DNA from: Thalassotalea sp. G2M2-11
Lineage (GTDB): Bacteria; Pseudomonadota; Gammaproteobacteria; Enterobacterales; Alteromonadaceae
Assembly: GCF_017168195.1 (NCBI RefSeq)
Contig: NZ_JADNYL010000004.1
Span: 310,001-374,000 of the forward strand
DNA length: 64,000 bases
Reading direction: 5' to 3'
A program made the translations under genes and the position numbers. Below the pieces are notes generated by a model. It was not told the DNA's origin, did no database searches, and worked only from the letters and a program-made list of their open reading frames with translations. Numbering within the stretch: position 1 is the first letter of the stretch; each line of letters starts with the position of its first letter. Shown here in pieces: positions 24,762-33,698 of this stretch.

Positions 24762-27078
24762 ATATAGTTTTAAAGCACAAATAACTTGGTTATCAACCAG
24801 TTTGATCTTAGTAACGGTTGCTTTATTGACCGCAAGTTTTGGCTTTAAAGTAGCAAGATATATTGATAATCAAATAGAAAATCAAATGTATTTTGCCGAA
24901 AATGTCATTCGACAAAATTTATCTTCTCAGGAGAAAGTGCTTATTACGGCCGCTCGAGTATTAGCAGCTGACTTTGGTTTTAAGCAAGCAGTAGCTACCA
25001 GAGATAAAAACACTATTAATAGCGTTTTAAATAACCACGGTAAACGGATCAATGCCGATTTAATGGTGTTGCTTGATACTGAAGGGAGGGTTATCACTTC
25101 CGGTAGTTTTCAATCTTTCTCAGATAAAGTACTAGAGCAAAATATTAATTTGTTGCCTTTAAAAGGTGTACATGGGCAGGTAGTTAATATTCAAAATAAG
25201 GTATTTCAAATTATTGTTGTTCCTGTCAAGGCTCCGAGACTCATTGCTTATTCAATCATTGGTTTTGAATTTGATCATCAGGCTTTATTGGAACTAAAAG
25301 AGCTTGCCTCGGTTGATGTTACTTTTGTCAAAAATAAACAAATTATAAGTTCTACCTTTACTGAACCAACCACTGTTGAGGGGCTATTAACCAGTAAACA
25401 AGCTCGAACGGAAAAACTACTATTCACCTCTGTTGACTTCTTTCATAAACAAGTAGCGCTGGGGGATTCCTTTAAAGTATCAGCGATACTGTCAGCTTCA
25501 TTAGTGGCAATTCACAATGATTTTATACAATTAATTTCATCTATTTTGATTATTTCTATATTAGTCATAGTGATTGCTGTTGCACTTTCAAAGCTATTAC
25601 ATCGAGGAGTGACTATACCTTTAAATCTATTGAGTAATCTTACTAAAAAAATTAGTGCCGGTAATTTATCTGTACCTAAACTTAAAGACGAGATGCCGAC
25701 TGAATTTTTTGAGCTTTACCAAGGCTTTAGTGTTATGGGTACTGCAATAGAACATCGAGAACAAGAAATTAAGTATCAGGCAGAACGAGACTTATTAACT
25801 GGCTTATATAATCGTCATACCATGCACCGCGTGATAGCAGATTATCTTGAAAAGCACATTGAGTTAGTGCTTATCACTTTTAATATCAAAGGCTTTAAAG
25901 TGTTAAATGACACGATTGGTGTAGCAAATGGTGATGCTATCTTAAAAGAAATTGCACGCCGTACTACTAGGTATATAGATAGTATAACGGTGACACCACC
26001 TCTAGAGGTGATTGCTGCTAGGGTAAATTCTGATGAATTTATGATTGCCATTCCAATCACGCAAAGTGATGAAATTGAAAATTACATCGAGTTATTACAA
26101 GACGAGCTTGATAGACAGTTTTGGCTCGATGATATTCGATTAAATTTATCGTTATATTTTGGTGTGGCAAACTCTATCGAGCATAGTGCAGATGGTGAAA
26201 GATTAATGAGGCGCGCAACCATGGCTGCAGTCTCAGCATTCAAAGAGCAAAAAGTATTACGCTTTTATCAACAAGGTGAAGATGAACAATACCTGTATAA
26301 ATTAAAACTAATCGAAGAGTTAAAAGCAGCACTTGAGAGTGAACAAAGTCCTATGTTTATGAACTATCAGCCGAAATTGAATTTACAGACGGGCAAAGTT
26401 GATAAACTAGAAGCATTAATACGTTGGGTTAATAAAGATGGGGAATTTGTAAATCCTGAGTTGTTTGTTAGCTTGGCTGAAAATGCCGGGTTAATTGTGC
26501 CTTTGACGCGTTGGGTTATCGCACAAGTTCTCAAACAAATAGCGCAATGGCAAGAACAAGGATATTTCTTCAATGTGTCTATTAACTTGTCAGCTCAAGA
26601 TATACAACATGAAGGATTTATTGAATACCTGATTGAGCAAATCAGTCGCTTTAACGTTAATAGTGAACAAGTCACACTGGAGTTAACCGAGCGTGATTTA
26701 GCCGATAATGAAGAATTGGTTGCCGCTCGTTTAACCCATTTAAAATCCATCGGTTTTAAGGTTTCAGTTGATGATTATGGCATTGGGCAATCATCACTAG
26801 CAAAATTAAAAAACTTACCAGTGGATGAGCTAAAAATTGATAAATGTTTTATTTTGACATTAGATCAATGCGAACAAGATCAAGACATTGTTGCTTCAAC
26901 TATTTCATTGGGTCATAAGCTTGGCTTAAATGTGGTCGCGGAAGGAGTGGAAAACTTAGCGAGTTTAGATTTACTTCGCCAATTTAACTGTGATTATGCT
27001 CAAGGCTATTATTTATCTAAACCGATCACAGCAGAGCAACTTGTAATATGGTATCAAGAATATGATTCGCCAGTTTAG
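24739..27078 (+). CDS. Membrane GGDEF/EAL protein, likely c-di-GMP phosphodiesterase
   Basis: About 779 residues. Two membrane helices (about 20-40 and 265-290) flank a periplasmic sensor region of roughly 220 residues (dCACHE-like). A HAMP-like linker follows, then a GGDEF domain (about 350-515) and an EAL domain (about 525-775). The GGDEF active site is degenerate: VNSDEF replaces GGDEF, so cyclase activity is unlikely. The EAL site keeps EALIRW, INLSAQD, ELTERD, DDYG, LKIDK and AEGVE, so phosphodiesterase activity is plausible. The start is taken as the ATG at 24739; a TTG two codons earlier opens the frame. It overlaps the cupredoxin gene by 23 bases and the next gene by 17 bases. Confidence 0.88.
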   Translation: MFSQMFTKYSFKAQITWLSTSLILVTVALLTASFGFKVARYIDNQIENQMYFAENVIRQNLSSQEKVLITAARVLAADFGFKQAVATRDKNTINSVLNNHGKRINADLMVLLDTEGRVITSGSFQSFSDKVLEQNINLLPLKGVHGQVVNIQNKVFQIIVVPVKAPRLIAYSIIGFEFDHQALLELKELASVDVTFVKNKQIISSTFTEPTTVEGLLTSKQARTEKLLFTSVDFFHKQVALGDSFKVSAILSASLVAIHNDFIQLISSILIISILVIVIAVALSKLLHRGVTIPLNLLSNLTKKISAGNLSVPKLKDEMPTEFFELYQGFSVMGTAIEHREQEIKYQAERDLLTGLYNRHTMHRVIADYLEKHIELVLITFNIKGFKVLNDTIGVANGDAILKEIARRTTRYIDSITVTPPLEVIAARVNSDEFMIAIPITQSDEIENYIELLQDELDRQFWLDDIRLNLSLYFGVANSIEHSADGERLMRRATMAAVSAFKEQKVLRFYQQGEDEQYLYKLKLIEELKAALESEQSPMFMNYQPKLNLQTGKVDKLEALIRWVNKDGEFVNPELFVSLAENAGLIVPLTRWVIAQVLKQIAQWQEQGYFFNVSINLSAQDIQHEGFIEYLIEQISRFNVNSEQVTLELTERDLADNEELVAARLTHLKSIGFKVSVDDYGIGQSSLAKLKNLPVDELKIDKCFILTLDQCEQDQDIVASTISLGHKLGLNVVAEGVENLASLDLLRQFNCDYAQGYYLSKPITAEQLVIWYQEYDSPV

Positions 27079-27883
27079 CTTACTATTTTTTATTATCTCA
27101 TCCACGTGCTTGGCTGGAGGAAAAATTCTAGCAACCCCTGGCGTTTCTCAAGTAGAAGGTGCTGGCGGAGGTGGGCTGGTGCCTTGGGCACAACTTGCGG
27201 GTTATGCAACTGAAAATACTATAGCAGCTTCTGCATTTTGTACTCAAGCGACAGTGAAGGACTTTCAGCTTGACAGTTGTGGTGCTCAATTGAATTTCTA
27301 TGATCGCCTTGAGTTATCTTTTGCCCAGCAAAATTTTGATGTTAATCCGCTCAGTCTTTCTCTTTCTCAGCAAATTATTGGAGTTAAATATAGGTTGTAT
27401 GGTGATGTTGTTTATAGTCACTGGCCGCAATTGTCGTTAGGGATACAACACAAAACCTTGGACACCCCCGACATTGCCTTCGCCCTTGGTGCCCAACACG
27501 ATTCCGGTACCGATATTTATATTGCAGCGAGTAGGTTACATTTAGGCTTAATTGCTGGTTACAACTTTTTATGGAATGCCACTATTCGTTATACCGAAGC
27601 AAATGAAATGGGATTACTGGGTTTCGGCGGTTCGAATGGTGGAGGTGGCTTTGAAGCAGAAATATCGGCAGCGGTGTTAATTAATAAACACTTTGCTATA
27701 GGTGCTGAATATCGACAAAAACCTGACAATTTAGGTCTTGGTGAGAGTGATTGGTCTGATATATTTATCGCTTGGTTTCCTAATAAAAATGCCAGCATTA
27801 CTCTAGCATATGTCAATTTAGATGTGATTGCGGCTCTACCTAATCAAGATGGCTGGTATCTATCAGTTATGGGGTATTATTAA
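27062..27883 (+). CDS. DUF3034 family outer-membrane protein
   Basis: A 273-residue protein with a signal peptide (about 1-18) and a DUF3034-type sequence: 'GGKILATPGVSQVEGAGGGG', 'LVPWAQLAGYAT' and 'SWR/YD'-like strand pairs. There is also a Gly-rich 'LGFGGSNGGGGFEAE' stretch, and a terminal aromatic 'WYLSVMGYY' consistent with a beta-barrel insertion signal. Its function is not known. It overlaps the upstream GGDEF/EAL gene by 17 bases and the downstream globin by a single base (TAATG), so it is translationally coupled. Its constant partners suggest it lets a redox-active ligand reach the periplasmic sensor, which is speculative. Confidence 0.82.
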   Translation: MIRQFSLLFFIISSTCLAGGKILATPGVSQVEGAGGGGLVPWAQLAGYATENTIAASAFCTQATVKDFQLDSCGAQLNFYDRLELSFAQQNFDVNPLSLSLSQQIIGVKYRLYGDVVYSHWPQLSLGIQHKTLDTPDIAFALGAQHDSGTDIYIAASRLHLGLIAGYNFLWNATIRYTEANEMGLLGFGGSNGGGGFEAEISAAVLINKHFAIGAEYRQKPDNLGLGESDWSDIFIAWFPNKNASITLAYVNLDVIAALPNQDGWYLSVMGYY

Positions 27884-28323
27884 TGAATAGGTGTAACGGT
27901 GTTATTTTTACTGTGTTGTTGGTGTTATTGTTGGCGGCATGCAGCACAAAAATTGATAGTAAGCATCAAGCGACATTGTATGAACAATTAGGTGCTCACC
28001 AAGGTATGGAACGCTTAGTGAATACTGTTATAAAAAAAATTGCCAAAGATGAACAAATTTTTCCCTATTTTGCAAAAGCTAGTGTGAGTCATTTTAAGCA
28101 AGGTTTTATGAGTCATTTATGTCAGACAACGGGGGGGCCTTGCCAATATACAGGTGATACTATGGTTGATATTCACACTGGGATGAATATTAATGAGGCA
28201 GATTTTAACCGTGTGGTGGAACTATTGATTGAAGCAATGGAAGAAATTGACATAACTTATCAAACACAAAATCGCGTATTGGCAAAATTAGCACCGTTAA
28301 GAGCCCAGATTATTAAGATATAG
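27883..28323 (+). CDS. Lipoprotein-anchored group I truncated haemoglobin
   Basis: A 146-residue protein. A lipoprotein signal with lipobox LAAC (C20) leads into a 2-on-2 globin of group I. Globin marks are 'LYEQLGAHQGMERLV', the 'TTGGPCQYTGDTM' turn and the proximal histidine H98 in MVDIHTGMNI. Truncated globins bind O2, NO or CO. Lipidation would place this one on the periplasmic face of a membrane, an unusual site. It is the last of four coupled genes with a cupredoxin, a c-di-GMP enzyme and a DUF3034 barrel. Together they suggest gas or redox sensing at the envelope. Confidence 0.87.
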   Translation: MNRCNGVIFTVLLVLLLAACSTKIDSKHQATLYEQLGAHQGMERLVNTVIKKIAKDEQIFPYFAKASVSHFKQGFMSHLCQTTGGPCQYTGDTMVDIHTGMNINEADFNRVVELLIEAMEEIDITYQTQNRVLAKLAPLRAQIIKI

Positions 28324-28416
28324 TCTGATGAAGAAAATTATATGTTGAGGATAGTGATCTCGGGTGTTTAGGTAACCGCATATGGTGTTTTTTGCATTGA
28401 TAAAAGAGCAATTGAA

Positions 28417-29403
28417 TTGAAATTATTATCGTATTATATAATCAGTGTTGTTTGTTTCTTGTTCACTTCTAGCGTATTTGGCGAGGTGGTCATTGGTGTG
28501 ATTGGTAAAACGAAGAATGATAGTTTTTATCAACAATCATACAAAGGTTGTTTAGCATTTGCTAAGCAACATCAAGATATGCGTTGTATTTATGATGGAC
28601 CGCAAGATTACCAAGATATTCGCTCTCAGGCTCAAGTGATTAATGCCATGGCGAAAAAAGGTATTGATGGTTTATTAATTTCAACCACTGACTCAGGGTT
28701 TATCGTCAGCAGTGCTTTGGCAAAGCTACAGCAAGATAATATCCCGGTAATTACCTTTGACTCTGATTTACTGCCTGAACATCAGCAATATCGTTTAGCG
28801 TATGTTGGTACTAATAATTATGATTATGGTATTGCCTTAGGTGAATATATTAAACAGTTTGCTGACGATGAAACGAATATGTTGTGTTTACAATCCGGGC
28901 ATCAAACCACGCCGAATTTAAATCAGCGTATCGCTGGGATTCGCTTTGCTCTTTCTGGACAAAGCACTAAACGTTTAACCGGACAAAAGGGTTGGAGTGA
29001 GTATGTACGTTGCCCATTATACAGTTTAGGTAAACGTGCTAAAGCCCTAACGCAACTTGAAGCCGTGGTGACATTGGCAGAACCGCCCATTTTTCTCGCA
29101 GTGGCGGGGTTTGCGCAGTTTAATCCTGATTATATTAAGCGAATGACGCCATTTAAGTCGATGATTGACAAACAAGAGCTAATTATAGTGTCGGCGGATA
29201 CTGAAGAAATACAGCTACAGGCGCTTAAGCGTGGTTTATCCGTGGCTAATATTGGCCAGCGCCCTTTTGAAATGGGGCATCTCGGCGCTGAGCTGTTATT
29301 TCGATATATTCAGTTTAAAGAACGGCCAGCTAAATTACATTACTATTTAGATTATCATTATTGTACGCAAGAAAATGTAGAGAAGTGCACCACTAATTTC
29401 TAA
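28417..29403 (+). CDS. Periplasmic sugar-type substrate-binding protein (orphan)
   Basis: A 328-residue exported protein of the RbsB/LacI-like Peripla_BP_4 fold. It has a signal peptide (about 1-22), then 'VVIGVIGKTKNDSFYQQSYKG', 'INAMAKKGIDGLLISTTDSG' and 'NIPVITFDSDL'. The second lobe opens with 'YVGTNNYDYGIALGEYI'. It resembles ABC-type sugar binders and TorT-like signalling binders. No permease or ATPase gene is next to it, so it may serve a transporter elsewhere or a sensor kinase. The start is TTG with a weak AAGAG upstream. It stands 93 bases past the globin gene and could be part of that unit, but no overlap exists. Confidence 0.8.
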   Translation: MKLLSYYIISVVCFLFTSSVFGEVVIGVIGKTKNDSFYQQSYKGCLAFAKQHQDMRCIYDGPQDYQDIRSQAQVINAMAKKGIDGLLISTTDSGFIVSSALAKLQQDNIPVITFDSDLLPEHQQYRLAYVGTNNYDYGIALGEYIKQFADDETNMLCLQSGHQTTPNLNQRIAGIRFALSGQSTKRLTGQKGWSEYVRCPLYSLGKRAKALTQLEAVVTLAEPPIFLAVAGFAQFNPDYIKRMTPFKSMIDKQELIIVSADTEEIQLQALKRGLSVANIGQRPFEMGHLGAELLFRYIQFKERPAKLHYYLDYHYCTQENVEKCTTNF

Positions 29404-29508
29404 TGGCGATTGATTAAAAGTGTAATTTATCATGAAATAATCGCGTTTTATTTCAGCTGATGCTAACGTTTACTAAAACAAGTATTTAGTTGTGATAAAG
29501 AGCATAAT

Positions 29509-31338
29509 GTGAATATTCCAGACATTCCTAACCACCACGCCCTAGCCATGCTGGTGTTAACTGTAGTGGCTCTGTACTTTTTTCGCCGAGAAGATATTCC
29601 ACTGGAAACCTCATCACTGTCGGTATTAGTGATTTTATGCTTGATCTTTACGGTATTTCCTTTTGAACATGACGGAAAACACTTAGAACCCTCGTCGTTG
29701 TTTTTTGGCTTTGGTCACGAGGCGTTAGTGACTGTGTGTGCATTAATGATCATTGGTCATGCTTTAGTACGTACCGGAGCGTTAGTGCCGGTCGGACGTA
29801 ACTTAGCTAAGCTGTGGAAAATTAGCCCTACGATTTCGTTACTGTTCACCTTGATTATTGCCGGTGCCCTGAGTGCATTTGTCAATAATACCCCTATTGT
29901 GGTGTTGTTGTTGCCAATTCTCACCAGCGTCGCCTTGCGTACTCATTCAGATACTTCTTCGATGTTACTCCCCATGGGATTAGCAACACTAGTGGGCGGT
30001 ATGACCACAACCATAGGAACCTCTACCAACTTATTAGTGGTCAGTGTAGCGAGCGATATGGGGCTGCCGCGTATTAATATGTTTGATTTTAGTCTGCCTG
30101 CATTAATTGCTGGGGCGATTGCGATTGTTTACCTCTGGCTGATTGCGCCAAAATTATTGCCCGCGCGTGAAGCTTCTTTACCTGATACCTCACTGCGCTT
30201 GTTTAGCGCGTACTTGAATATTAATGAAGACAGTGTGGCTAACGGTAAAACCGTGGCAGAAATTTTTAAGTTAACCGATGATCAAATGACGATAGAGTCT
30301 ATTCAGCGAAGTCCCGATTATCGCAATATCATGCCGTTTCCTGATACGGTGTTAAAAGAGGGGGATCGCTTACATGTGAAAGATACCCCAGATCAACTCA
30401 AAGAATTTGAATCTGTTTTACAAGCAACGTTATTTTCAGGGGCGCATCGTGTCGATGACGAACATCCGTTAAAGGCAGAAAAGCAGAAATTAGCCGAAAT
30501 TGTGGTGATCCAGTCGTCTGAATTAGTGGGACGTACCCTCAAAGACGTTCAATTTGCCAGACGTTATGGCATTTCGGTATTGGCGTTACACCGCGATGGT
30601 AAAGCGATGGAAATTGGCCGACGAAGTATTGGCAATATTGTTATCCAAACGGGTGATGTTCTGTTAGTGCAAGGGGATGGTCGACAAGTTGCTGAGCTTA
30701 GAGAAGCGCAAGGCTTTTTGATTATTGATGGCGCTTCTGATTTACCCCATTCAAAAAAAGCACCCGTGGCATTAACGGTATTATTTTTAGTGGTTGCCGT
30801 TGCCGCCTTCGGTATTTTACCTATCGCGATAAGCTCCATGTGCGGCATTTTAGTATTACTGGCCACTAAGTGTTTAGATTGGGGCGAAGTGTCTGCGGCA
30901 CTCAGTAGTCAGGTGGTGTTAATTGTAGTTGCTTCACTGGCGCTAGGTTCGGCTATGATGCAAACAGGGGGAGCTGAGTATATTGCGCAATTGTTTGTTG
31001 CTCTAGCGTTTGATTTACCGCCTGGTGGCATAATATCTGCGTTAATGCTAATGCTTGCGGTGTTAACTAATGTGGTGTCAAATAATGCGGCTGCGGTTAT
31101 CGGTACCCCGATTGCGGTTTCGGTGGCAACACAGTTGAACTTGCCAGTTGAGCCTTTTATTTTAGCGGTATTATTTGGTGCTAATTTAAGTTATGCCACT
31201 CCTATGGCATATAAGACGAATATATTAGTGATGAATGCCGGAGGATATCAATTTTCAGACTTCATCCGTGTAGGAGTCCCCCTTATTATTTTAATGTGGA
31301 TATCGTTATCTTTTCTGTTGAGTTGGTTTTATCTATAA
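29509..31338 (+). CDS. SLC13-family (DASS) permease with RCK-C domains
   Basis: A 609-residue inner-membrane carrier. The N-terminal and C-terminal halves (about 1-205 and 415-609) hold the hydrophobic helices of the CitMHS/ArsB-NhaD fold, including 'AFVNNTPIVVLLLPIL' and 'TTTIGTSTNLLVVSVASD'. Between them lie two TrkA-C/RCK-C modules (about 220-300 and 310-395). They have the 'L.EIVVIQSSELVGRTLKDV' and 'IQTGDVLLVQGD' patterns. These transporters carry dicarboxylates, sulfate or related anions with Na+; the RCK-C modules may bind a regulator. The start is GTG. No neighbour hints at the substrate. Confidence 0.9.
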   Translation: MNIPDIPNHHALAMLVLTVVALYFFRREDIPLETSSLSVLVILCLIFTVFPFEHDGKHLEPSSLFFGFGHEALVTVCALMIIGHALVRTGALVPVGRNLAKLWKISPTISLLFTLIIAGALSAFVNNTPIVVLLLPILTSVALRTHSDTSSMLLPMGLATLVGGMTTTIGTSTNLLVVSVASDMGLPRINMFDFSLPALIAGAIAIVYLWLIAPKLLPAREASLPDTSLRLFSAYLNINEDSVANGKTVAEIFKLTDDQMTIESIQRSPDYRNIMPFPDTVLKEGDRLHVKDTPDQLKEFESVLQATLFSGAHRVDDEHPLKAEKQKLAEIVVIQSSELVGRTLKDVQFARRYGISVLALHRDGKAMEIGRRSIGNIVIQTGDVLLVQGDGRQVAELREAQGFLIIDGASDLPHSKKAPVALTVLFLVVAVAAFGILPIAISSMCGILVLLATKCLDWGEVSAALSSQVVLIVVASLALGSAMMQTGGAEYIAQLFVALAFDLPPGGIISALMLMLAVLTNVVSNNAAAVIGTPIAVSVATQLNLPVEPFILAVLFGANLSYATPMAYKTNILVMNAGGYQFSDFIRVGVPLIILMWISLSFLLSWFYL

Positions 31339-31416
31339 AACAGATATCGTGCGAAAGGGTATTCACGGTTGGGTTTTATTGACCTTTAAAATACACGTTA
31401 TTAAAATGGGGTTTTA

Positions 31417-32613
31417 TTGATCAATGCTTTTCTTATGCTCCTTCGATTTATTTATCTGTTTATTGGCTTATGGTTGCCACTTCTTGCACATGCTTTTGAC
31501 TTAAACGAGTTTAGTGAATCGTTTACCCGCCATGTTGCGAAAGAACTTGATAAGCATAGTGTACCAGGCGGGGCGTATGCCATCGTCAAGGACAATGAAG
31601 TCGTTGCGCTAAATACCTTTGGCTATACCGATAAGAATAAGTCGCAAGCGATTAATGAACATACCATATTTCGGTTAGCTTCAGTGTCAAAACCTTTTGC
31701 TGCCACGTTGACGACTATGCTTGCACAAGAGCACCGTCTGAGTTTATCGGATCCCATTACTAAGTATGTGCCTGAGTTTTCACTGGCTAAATCAGGCGCA
31801 GCTGAGAAAATTCAGCTACATCACCTATTAAGCCATTCCAGCGGTTTGATGCCCAATGCATATGACAATTTACTGCATGAGAATTGGAGCATGGAAAAAA
31901 TCATTTCACGCTTTAAACGTATTAAGCCTATTTGTCAGCCAATGCGATGTTACGGTTATCAAAATATTGCTTACGGTTTTTTACAGCCGGCAATTGAGGC
32001 AAGCCAAAGCAAAAGTTATGAAGCGTTACTTGATGAACGCATATTCACACCGTTGAAGATGGAAGATGCCTCAACCGGTATCGAAGTGTTTTTAACTGAG
32101 AATAATACCGCTAAGCCACATATTTTAATCAATCGAATTAATACCGGTAGAAAAGACCAACAAGGTAATACTATTAAACAGTATGTATGGCGTACCGTGG
32201 ATGTTGAGCCGGATTATTATAAAGTAGCGCCAGCGGCAGGTGTGAATGCCAGTATTAATGATATGGCAAAGTGGTTAATTGCCAATTTAGGTTATCAACC
32301 TGAGGTATTAACACCACAGTTAATTGAACAGCTAACCACGCCTAGAATTAAAACGCGGAAAGAGTTAAGGCGAAAATACTGGCGAGAATATTTAGATGAT
32401 GCCCACTATGGCTATGGTTGGCGTATTTATCAGGTAAATGATCACACCATTATTTATCATTCTGGTTGGGTGGCAGGCTTTCGTGCTGATATTGGCTATG
32501 CACCAGAGTTAGGCATTGGTTTTGCTATGCTGATTAATGCAGAATCAAATGTCATCAACAAATTATCAAGTCAATTTTGGTCACAAGTGCACCAGCTAAG
32601 CAGTAAAACTTAA
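31417..32613 (+). CDS. Secreted serine hydrolase, class C beta-lactamase fold
   Basis: A 398-residue protein with a signal peptide (about 7-25). The catalytic SxxK is SVSK in RLASVSKPF, the YxN is in YGYQNIAYG and the third motif is HSGWVAGF. These are the marks of the beta-lactamase/DD-peptidase (ESTHER 'serine hydrolase') family. Members act on peptides, esters or peptidoglycan rather than beta-lactams in most cases. The open frame starts at TTG; an ATG six codons in is an alternative. It follows the SLC13 gene on the same strand with 78 bases between. Short direct repeats of GGGTTTTATTGA flank that gap. Confidence 0.87.
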   Translation: MINAFLMLLRFIYLFIGLWLPLLAHAFDLNEFSESFTRHVAKELDKHSVPGGAYAIVKDNEVVALNTFGYTDKNKSQAINEHTIFRLASVSKPFAATLTTMLAQEHRLSLSDPITKYVPEFSLAKSGAAEKIQLHHLLSHSSGLMPNAYDNLLHENWSMEKIISRFKRIKPICQPMRCYGYQNIAYGFLQPAIEASQSKSYEALLDERIFTPLKMEDASTGIEVFLTENNTAKPHILINRINTGRKDQQGNTIKQYVWRTVDVEPDYYKVAPAAGVNASINDMAKWLIANLGYQPEVLTPQLIEQLTTPRIKTRKELRRKYWREYLDDAHYGYGWRIYQVNDHTIIYHSGWVAGFRADIGYAPELGIGFAMLINAESNVINKLSSQFWSQVHQLSSKT

Positions 32614-32632
32614 GCGCCGAATACGGGGGGTA

Positions 32633-33559
32633 TTATTGAGTGATAAGCAGTTTTTCAATGGTGACAATAATGTTGATAGAAAACAGCTTAACTAACTTTA
32701 ATGAGGTTGGTGTTAGTTCTCCAAGCCCCTTAACAACAAAAGTACTTTCAGTACCTCTGGCAGAACGATAGTAATGACAATAATAAGGTGGCTTAATTAA
32801 GTGATCTTTTTGTTGAAAACACTGTTGGGCAAGTTTGGCGATCGGCTCTTCCGACTTATTGTTATCTGCTTCTACAAAAGATGCACAAGACTCGCCGATA
32901 GAAATGTTCCAACAATGTTCGTCAGTTTGTACTAAAGAAAAAGCCTCGGTTTCTTTAACCAGAAAATGGGTGTTTTCAGCATTTAGCACTGACTTGATTT
33001 GCTCTAGTACCGCATTGGATAACTCCATAATATTATCAATTTGGGTAATATCAGCAATGGAGTGGATCAGGGCTTCTAACCCTCGTTGGTAACTTTGAAT
33101 ACGCACTAAATCTCGATATGAACGCAACGTAAGATAAACGGTATGATTTAAAGTGTTAGCGGTAATTTGAGTCTTGGTCTTATAGCCGTCAATGTCGTAT
33201 TGTTTAATGACTTCGTCTTCTGGAGCGGTGCCTGGCTGACCTGTGCGTAAGATTATGCGGGTGTAATGATTATGTAAAGTCTCTCTGACATATTTGACCA
33301 CGTCAAGTCCCGCACTGTCTGACTCCATGACAACATCAAGAAATACCATGGCGATATCATGATGATTGGCAAAGTAGTCTTTGGCTTCCTGACCGCTGTA
33401 TAGGTTTACAAACTCCAGCTGGCGTTGTTCAAATTCAAAGCTTCTTAAAGTCATCTGAGTGACTTTATGTACCTCTTCATCGTCATCGACAATGACTATT
33501 TTCCATGGTGTTAAGTAGTGTTTTTTTTCTTCAGGGGCTTCGTCTGCTAACCAATCCAC
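32633..33559 (-). CDS. Response regulator with DUF3369, no output domain
   Basis: A 308-residue protein. The receiver domain at about 18-145 has the acidic cluster DDDE, the phosphoacceptor in FLDVVME and the conserved Lys in GYKTKT. A DUF3369 domain (about 160-305) follows. In most members a third domain such as HD-GYP acts as output; none follows here, so this protein may work by contact with a partner. The start is GTG with AGAGAG upstream. It ends just 20 bases from the serine hydrolase on the opposite strand and has no kinase gene next to it. Confidence 0.85.
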   Translation of the reverse strand: MDWLADEAPEEKKHYLTPWKIVIVDDDEEVHKVTQMTLRSFEFEQRQLEFVNLYSGQEAKDYFANHHDIAMVFLDVVMESDSAGLDVVKYVRETLHNHYTRIILRTGQPGTAPEDEVIKQYDIDGYKTKTQITANTLNHTVYLTLRSYRDLVRIQSYQRGLEALIHSIADITQIDNIMELSNAVLEQIKSVLNAENTHFLVKETEAFSLVQTDEHCWNISIGESCASFVEADNNKSEEPIAKLAQQCFQQKDHLIKPPYYCHYYRSARGTESTFVVKGLGELTPTSLKLVKLFSINIIVTIEKLLITQ

Positions 33560-33698
33560 AACGACTCTCTTTATACTCTTTTATAAGCTCTGATTAAACG
33601 CCAAAATCGCGCTACCCATTCTCCTATCATAGAGCTTAGGTTTATTTTGTACAGCAGTTATTTTGCTAAGTGCTGATATCAGGATCGAACAGCCCCTG

